64,000 bases of DNA from positions 1 to 64,000 of the forward strand of contig CAWUKT010000003.1 of assembly GCA_963923035.1 (NCBI GenBank), read 5' to 3'. A program made the position numbers and the translations under genes. Positions 61,045 to 64,000 of this stretch are shown here, piece after piece. This stretch comes from CAWUKT01 sp963923035. Its GTDB lineage: Bacteria; Bacteroidota; Bacteroidia; J057; JADKCL01. The notes under the pieces were generated by a model. It saw only the letters and a list, made by a program, of their open reading frames with translations. It did no database searches and had not been told where the DNA came from. The stretch's first letter is position 1. The number at the start of each line of letters is the position of its first letter.

Positions 61045-61572
61045 AGCAACATTTTTTGAAGCACTAAGACAAAAATAGTCTTCACTGATTTAAACTAATC
61101 ATTTGGCTCCTCATTCCAAAGGTGGAGTTGTAAGATTTTCAGGGCTCCGACCAGATACTATGCTCCACCCCTGTACATTTGAATAAATATCAATCAAAGC
61201 CTGGTGGACCAAACAATGGCAACACTGCGGGCTGGGAACCCATCCGAAAGGATAAGTACCACCAGGTTAGATCTTTGTCATCGGATACAATTAATAAATG
61301 CTTCTTTCGATCAGTGTTTTTGCTGATTGAAACAGTGAAAAAATTTACACGCGAGAACTAGTAGTATTTCTATTTCAAAATGCTGATGTGAACAGCACTC
61401 GATAGATACCAGAACTACTCTTCGTAAATGCTTTAGTTCGTAGAATATAAGTTTCTACATTTTTTTCCCCTTTGAATCGAGCTGTTTTCACCTAGCGAGC
61501 CGGAGGTGTGGAGACCTCCATCTGTTGTACAGTTGTATGATTTACGTGAACTAGATTTTTTAGTTTGAGGTA
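61045..61572. other. Intergenic region upstream of B2
   Basis: No credible gene is visible in this AT-rich stretch. It holds an inverted repeat (GGTGGAG 61121-61127 with CTCCACC 61163-61169, inner GGGCTCC/GACC element) 80-120 bp before the B2 start, which may be regulatory. No tRNA or known RNA was recognised. Confidence 0.5.
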
Positions 61573-61602
61573 AGAGTTCCTGCGGTCTTCCGCAGGAACT
61601 CT
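61573..61602 (-). terminator. Hairpin directly after the kinase stop codon
   Basis: AGAGTTCCTGCGG (61573-61585) pairs perfectly over 13 bp with CCGCAGGAACTCT (61590-61602) around a four-base loop, two bases after the kinase stop at 61604. No T run follows on the minus strand, so it may stabilise the 3' end as much as terminate. Confidence 0.55.
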
Positions 61603-61603
61603 T

Positions 61604-62827
61604 TCACTTTTTGGCCTTTTTCGCTGCTTTGATGGTTTGTTTGGTGGGCAATTGAATCCGAAAGGTGGTTCCCTTTCCAACCTCCGAATGCAAGACGTAG
61701 ATTTTGCCGCCGTGGTAATTCTCCACCACGCGCCGGGTCAGGCTCAGGCCCAATCCCCATCCCCGCTTCTTGGTCGTGAATCCCGGCTTGAAGACCGTCT
61801 TCCACTGGTGCTTCGGGATGCCCTTGCCGGTATCGCTGATGTCGATCTGGAAGTGGCGGCCGCGTTCGGAAGCCTGGATGGTGATCTTGCCCTTGCCCGG
61901 GATGGCATCCAGGGCATTTTTGAGGAGGTTCTCGATGACCCACTCGAAAAGAGCTTCGTTGACGGCCAGGTTACGTTCCGGCGGAATGTCGTTCTGGACT
62001 TCGAGCTGCACCTTGCGGGGCATGCGCTTGCGCAGGTACTCCGCGGCCCGGTCCAGCAATCGGCTGATCGAGACCGGGAACAGCTCGGGTACCGACCCAA
62101 TCTTGGAGAAACGCTCGGCAATCGTCCGCAGGCGGGTCACGTCCTTCCGCAACTCCTCGATCAATTCCTGGTCCTCTTCATCTCCATCGTCCTTCAATTC
62201 CAGCAGCTCCACCCACGCCATCAGGCTCGACACCGGGGTCCCCAACTGGTGCGCTGTTTCCTTCGCCATTCCCACCCAGACCTTGTTTTGCTCGTTTTTC
62301 TGGGCAATGAAAAAGCTACCGAAGACAATGGAGATGAAGGCGATGATCACAATGAGCATCAGATAGGGATAGAACCGCAGTTTCTTCAGGATCTCGGATT
62401 CATCGTAATAAATCTCCAATTCCTGCCCGTAATACGGGATGACCAGGGGCTCCGGAGTCGCCTGGGACTGCAACTTTTCCAAATAGTCCAATTCGGCTTG
62501 TTTTTTCTCCTCCCCCGCCAACGTAGAGTCAATCGGCAGGTTCATTGTCGAATTCACCTCCCCATTCATCACCAAAACTGTCGGGATCAATTCATTTTGC
62601 GTGATCACGTTCTGGGTGACCCATTGCACCTCACAATTGTCCGGATCGATTTCCATGTCCCCGGCAAATTCCAGGGCCTTGGCGTAGGTGTCCATCCGCT
62701 TGACTTCCTGCTCCAGCAGCTGCTGGGCGAGGAAATTGGAGTAGAGGAGGGAACCGGCGGTGATGGCTATTGCCAGCAGGCCGAAGACCAACAATCGGAT
62801 ATTCGAACGGAGCGACCAGGAAAACAT
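61604..62827 (-). CDS. Sensor histidine kinase, membrane-bound
   Basis: The 407-residue kinase has a membrane helix (about 11-31), an extracytoplasmic sensor part (about 32-150, no known domain) and a second helix (about 153-175). The H-box follows with His193 (AKETAHQLGTPVSSLMAW). The ATPase domain has an N box (NLLKNALDAI, about 300), G1 (DTGKGIP) and G2 (GWGLGLSL) boxes. The C-terminus is Lys-rich. The H-box sequence AHQLGTP is of the Bacteroidota type in which the phosphorylated His is followed by QLG. No response regulator is adjacent, so it is an orphan in this window. It is divergent from hemA. Confidence 0.93.
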   Translation of the reverse strand: MFSWSLRSNIRLLVFGLLAIAITAGSLLYSNFLAQQLLEQEVKRMDTYAKALEFAGDMEIDPDNCEVQWVTQNVITQNELIPTVLVMNGEVNSTMNLPIDSTLAGEEKKQAELDYLEKLQSQATPEPLVIPYYGQELEIYYDESEILKKLRFYPYLMLIVIIAFISIVFGSFFIAQKNEQNKVWVGMAKETAHQLGTPVSSLMAWVELLELKDDGDEEDQELIEELRKDVTRLRTIAERFSKIGSVPELFPVSISRLLDRAAEYLRKRMPRKVQLEVQNDIPPERNLAVNEALFEWVIENLLKNALDAIPGKGKITIQASERGRHFQIDISDTGKGIPKHQWKTVFKPGFTTKKRGWGLGLSLTRRVVENYHGGKIYVLHSEVGKGTTFRIQLPTKQTIKAAKKAKK

Positions 62828-62994
62828 TGCGAAAAGATAACTGATTTTGGGGAGAGGTGAAGGGAAGAAAAAAATGGGGCAAATGGTTTAATCAGTGGGG
62901 ATTATGAAGAAAAGTGGCAACCATTCTGAGAAATGTCAGTATATTATGTACGCAAGGGTTTTTCATCAATATTCGAATTGTAAAGTTTTGTAAT

Positions 62995-63076
62995 TAGTTT
63001 TGGGGGTCTCTCCATACCTAAAGTGGGCTACACTTGTTTGGGGAGAGCTTCGGTAAAAACACGGTTTTCGTGTCGA
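62995..63076 (+). promoter_or_regulatory. hemA promoter box and structured leader
   Basis: TAGTTTTG at 62995-63002 fits the Bacteroidota -7 consensus TAnnTTTG. The following leader of about 70 nt can form two structures: an outer stem CTCTCC (63008-63013) with GGAGAG (63042-63047) around an inner stem AAGTG (63021-63025) with CACTT (63031-63035), and a hairpin ACACG (63059-63063) with CGTGT (63069-63073) three bases before the start codon. The last could block ribosome access. Known hemA riboregulation motifs were not recognised. Confidence 0.45.
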
Positions 63077-64000
63077 ATGATGCAAGAAATTTTCAGAGTC
63101 ATTAGTTTATCTCACCGGAAAGCTCCGGTGGCGGTGCGTGAGCGGATGTACCTCAACCAGGAAGGATGCGTTCGACTCTCCAACAGCATCCGGGAAGTGC
63201 TGGAAGTCGAGGAAGTCCTCGTCCTCTCCACCTGCAACCGGACCGAGATTTACTATTCATCTCCCCGCGATCGCTTCACCGAGATCCTTCGGTTGATCTG
63301 CCTCGAAAAAGGCCTCCGCGATCCCTTCCAATTCGAGCGGCACTTTGAAGTCATCAACGACGAGGGCGAAGCGGTTCGCCACCTCTTCTCCGTCTCCATG
63401 GGCCTGCAATCGCAGGTCATCGGTGACCTCCAGATCTCGAACCAGGTCAAGCGGGCCTACGCCACCGCAGTCGAAATGAAATTGGCCGGTCCCTTCATGC
63501 ACCGGTTGCTCCATACCATCTTCCACGCCAACAAGCGTGTCCAGCAGGAGACCGCCTACCGGGACGGTGCCGCCAGCGTCAGCTATGCCGCCTGTGAGCT
63601 CGCCCGCGAACTCCTCCAGATGCACCATACCCCCCGCGTCCTCGTCGTAGGACTCGGAGAAATGGGACGCGACGTCGCCCGGGGATTGGCCGATTCCTTC
63701 CCGGAACTGACCATCTCCAACCGGACCCTCGCCAAGGCCCAGGCCCTTGCCACCGAAACCGGAGCCCAGGTCCTTCCCTTCGAGGACATCCACGACGCCC
63801 TCCCCAACTACCACCTGATCGTTTCCGCGGTCAGCGTCGACCAGCCCATCTTCCTCAAATCTCACCTCGACGACCTCGCCAAGTTCCAGCAGAAGTTCTT
63901 CATTGACCTCTGCGTTCCGCGCACTGTCGAACCGAGCATGGAAGAAATCCCCGGCGTCATCGTCTACGACATCGACGACATCCGCTCCCGGACCGATGCC
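63077..64000 (+). CDS. hemA: Glutamyl-tRNA reductase, incomplete at right window edge
   Basis: The first 308 residues of the enzyme are present; the rest lies outside. It reduces glutamyl-tRNA to glutamate-1-semialdehyde, the first step of heme synthesis by the C5 pathway. Visible are the N-terminal catalytic domain with the nucleophile Cys53 (STCNRTEIYY), the family segment GLQSQVIGDLQISNQVKRAY and the NADPH-binding motif VLVVGLGEMGRDVARG (near 190-205). Two ATG codons are adjacent (63077 and 63080). The start lies just behind a leader hairpin. It is divergent from the sensor kinase. Confidence 0.95.
   Translation, partial: MMQEIFRVISLSHRKAPVAVRERMYLNQEGCVRLSNSIREVLEVEEVLVLSTCNRTEIYYSSPRDRFTEILRLICLEKGLRDPFQFERHFEVINDEGEAVRHLFSVSMGLQSQVIGDLQISNQVKRAYATAVEMKLAGPFMHRLLHTIFHANKRVQQETAYRDGAASVSYAACELARELLQMHHTPRVLVVGLGEMGRDVARGLADSFPELTISNRTLAKAQALATETGAQVLPFEDIHDALPNYHLIVSAVSVDQPIFLKSHLDDLAKFQQKFFIDLCVPRTVEPSMEEIPGVIVYDIDDIRSRTDA

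Noticed and set aside
61121..61169. Possible tRNA because of the GGTGGAG...CTCCACC pairing
   Set aside because: The span is only 49 bases and no cloverleaf arms or anticodon loop can be drawn.
61179..61361. 60-residue frame in the gap upstream of B2
   Set aside because: It begins with a TTG, lacks a Shine-Dalgarno site and has no domain or coding bias.

Overview
The window reads as a chromosomal segment of a Bacteroidota bacterium, most likely from the Saprospiria/Lewinella side of the phylum (inferred, not proven). The evidence is the gene style: at least seven secreted proteins end in type IX secretion (T9SS) sorting domains, there are SprB, PKD and choice-of-anchor L modules, a PorT-like barrel and many TPR proteins, Shine-Dalgarno sites are sparse, and promoters look like TAnnTTTG. 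No rRNA, tRNA, CRISPR array, phage or insertion sequence was recognised. The last gene, hemA, runs off the right edge.

Layout. 1-143: 21-bp tandem repeat. 196-2436 (minus): flavin reductase, luciferase-like monooxygenase and TetR regulator. 2519-6129 (minus): a frameshifted alginate-export-like porin, a predicted propeller-like secreted protein and an Ig-like protein, with two operator-like palindromes upstream. 6566-8074: peptidase S74/T9SS protein. 8161-11025 (minus): three translationally linked phytanoyl-CoA-dioxygenase-like enzymes sharing an unusual C-terminal tail. 11259-15012: coiled-coil secreted protein, first TPR regulator-like protein (B0), a secreted hypothetical and a 59-residue membrane protein. 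15077-20002: DUF2079 membrane protein, then deoC with a full and a half-length aldehyde dehydrogenase. 20073-28007: ExbD-like protein, large PKD/T9SS protein, SpeD-SpeE fusion with agmatinase, CorA and an outer-membrane barrel. 28008-28634: noncoding stretch with two terminator hairpins. 28635-32651: DnaQ/UvrC-like nuclease and an ECF sigma/anti-sigma/Spy-like envelope module. 32732-41588: small hypothetical, RnfD-like plus DUF2330 pair, membrane protein, subtilase and PlsC. 41811-42133: a second 21-bp phased array. 42135-50547: VPGC thioredoxin/MsrA-like protein, large membrane protein, exported pirin, TPR protein, and AraC regulator divergent from a sulfide:quinone-reductase-like flavoprotein.

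The most unusual region is 50771-61044. Three gene types occur there twice: a small T9SS-secreted protein (A), a roughly 510-residue cytoplasmic TPR protein (B) lying tail-to-tail with A and overlapping its 3' end, and a large surface protein with a shared repetitive domain (C). One C copy ends in a T9SS signal and the other begins with a lipoprotein signal. The order is A1-B1-C1 then C2-A2-B2. A more distant third B copy sits at 11978-13483. I know of no described system with this composition. The window closes with a sensor kinase and hemA, which has a structured leader.
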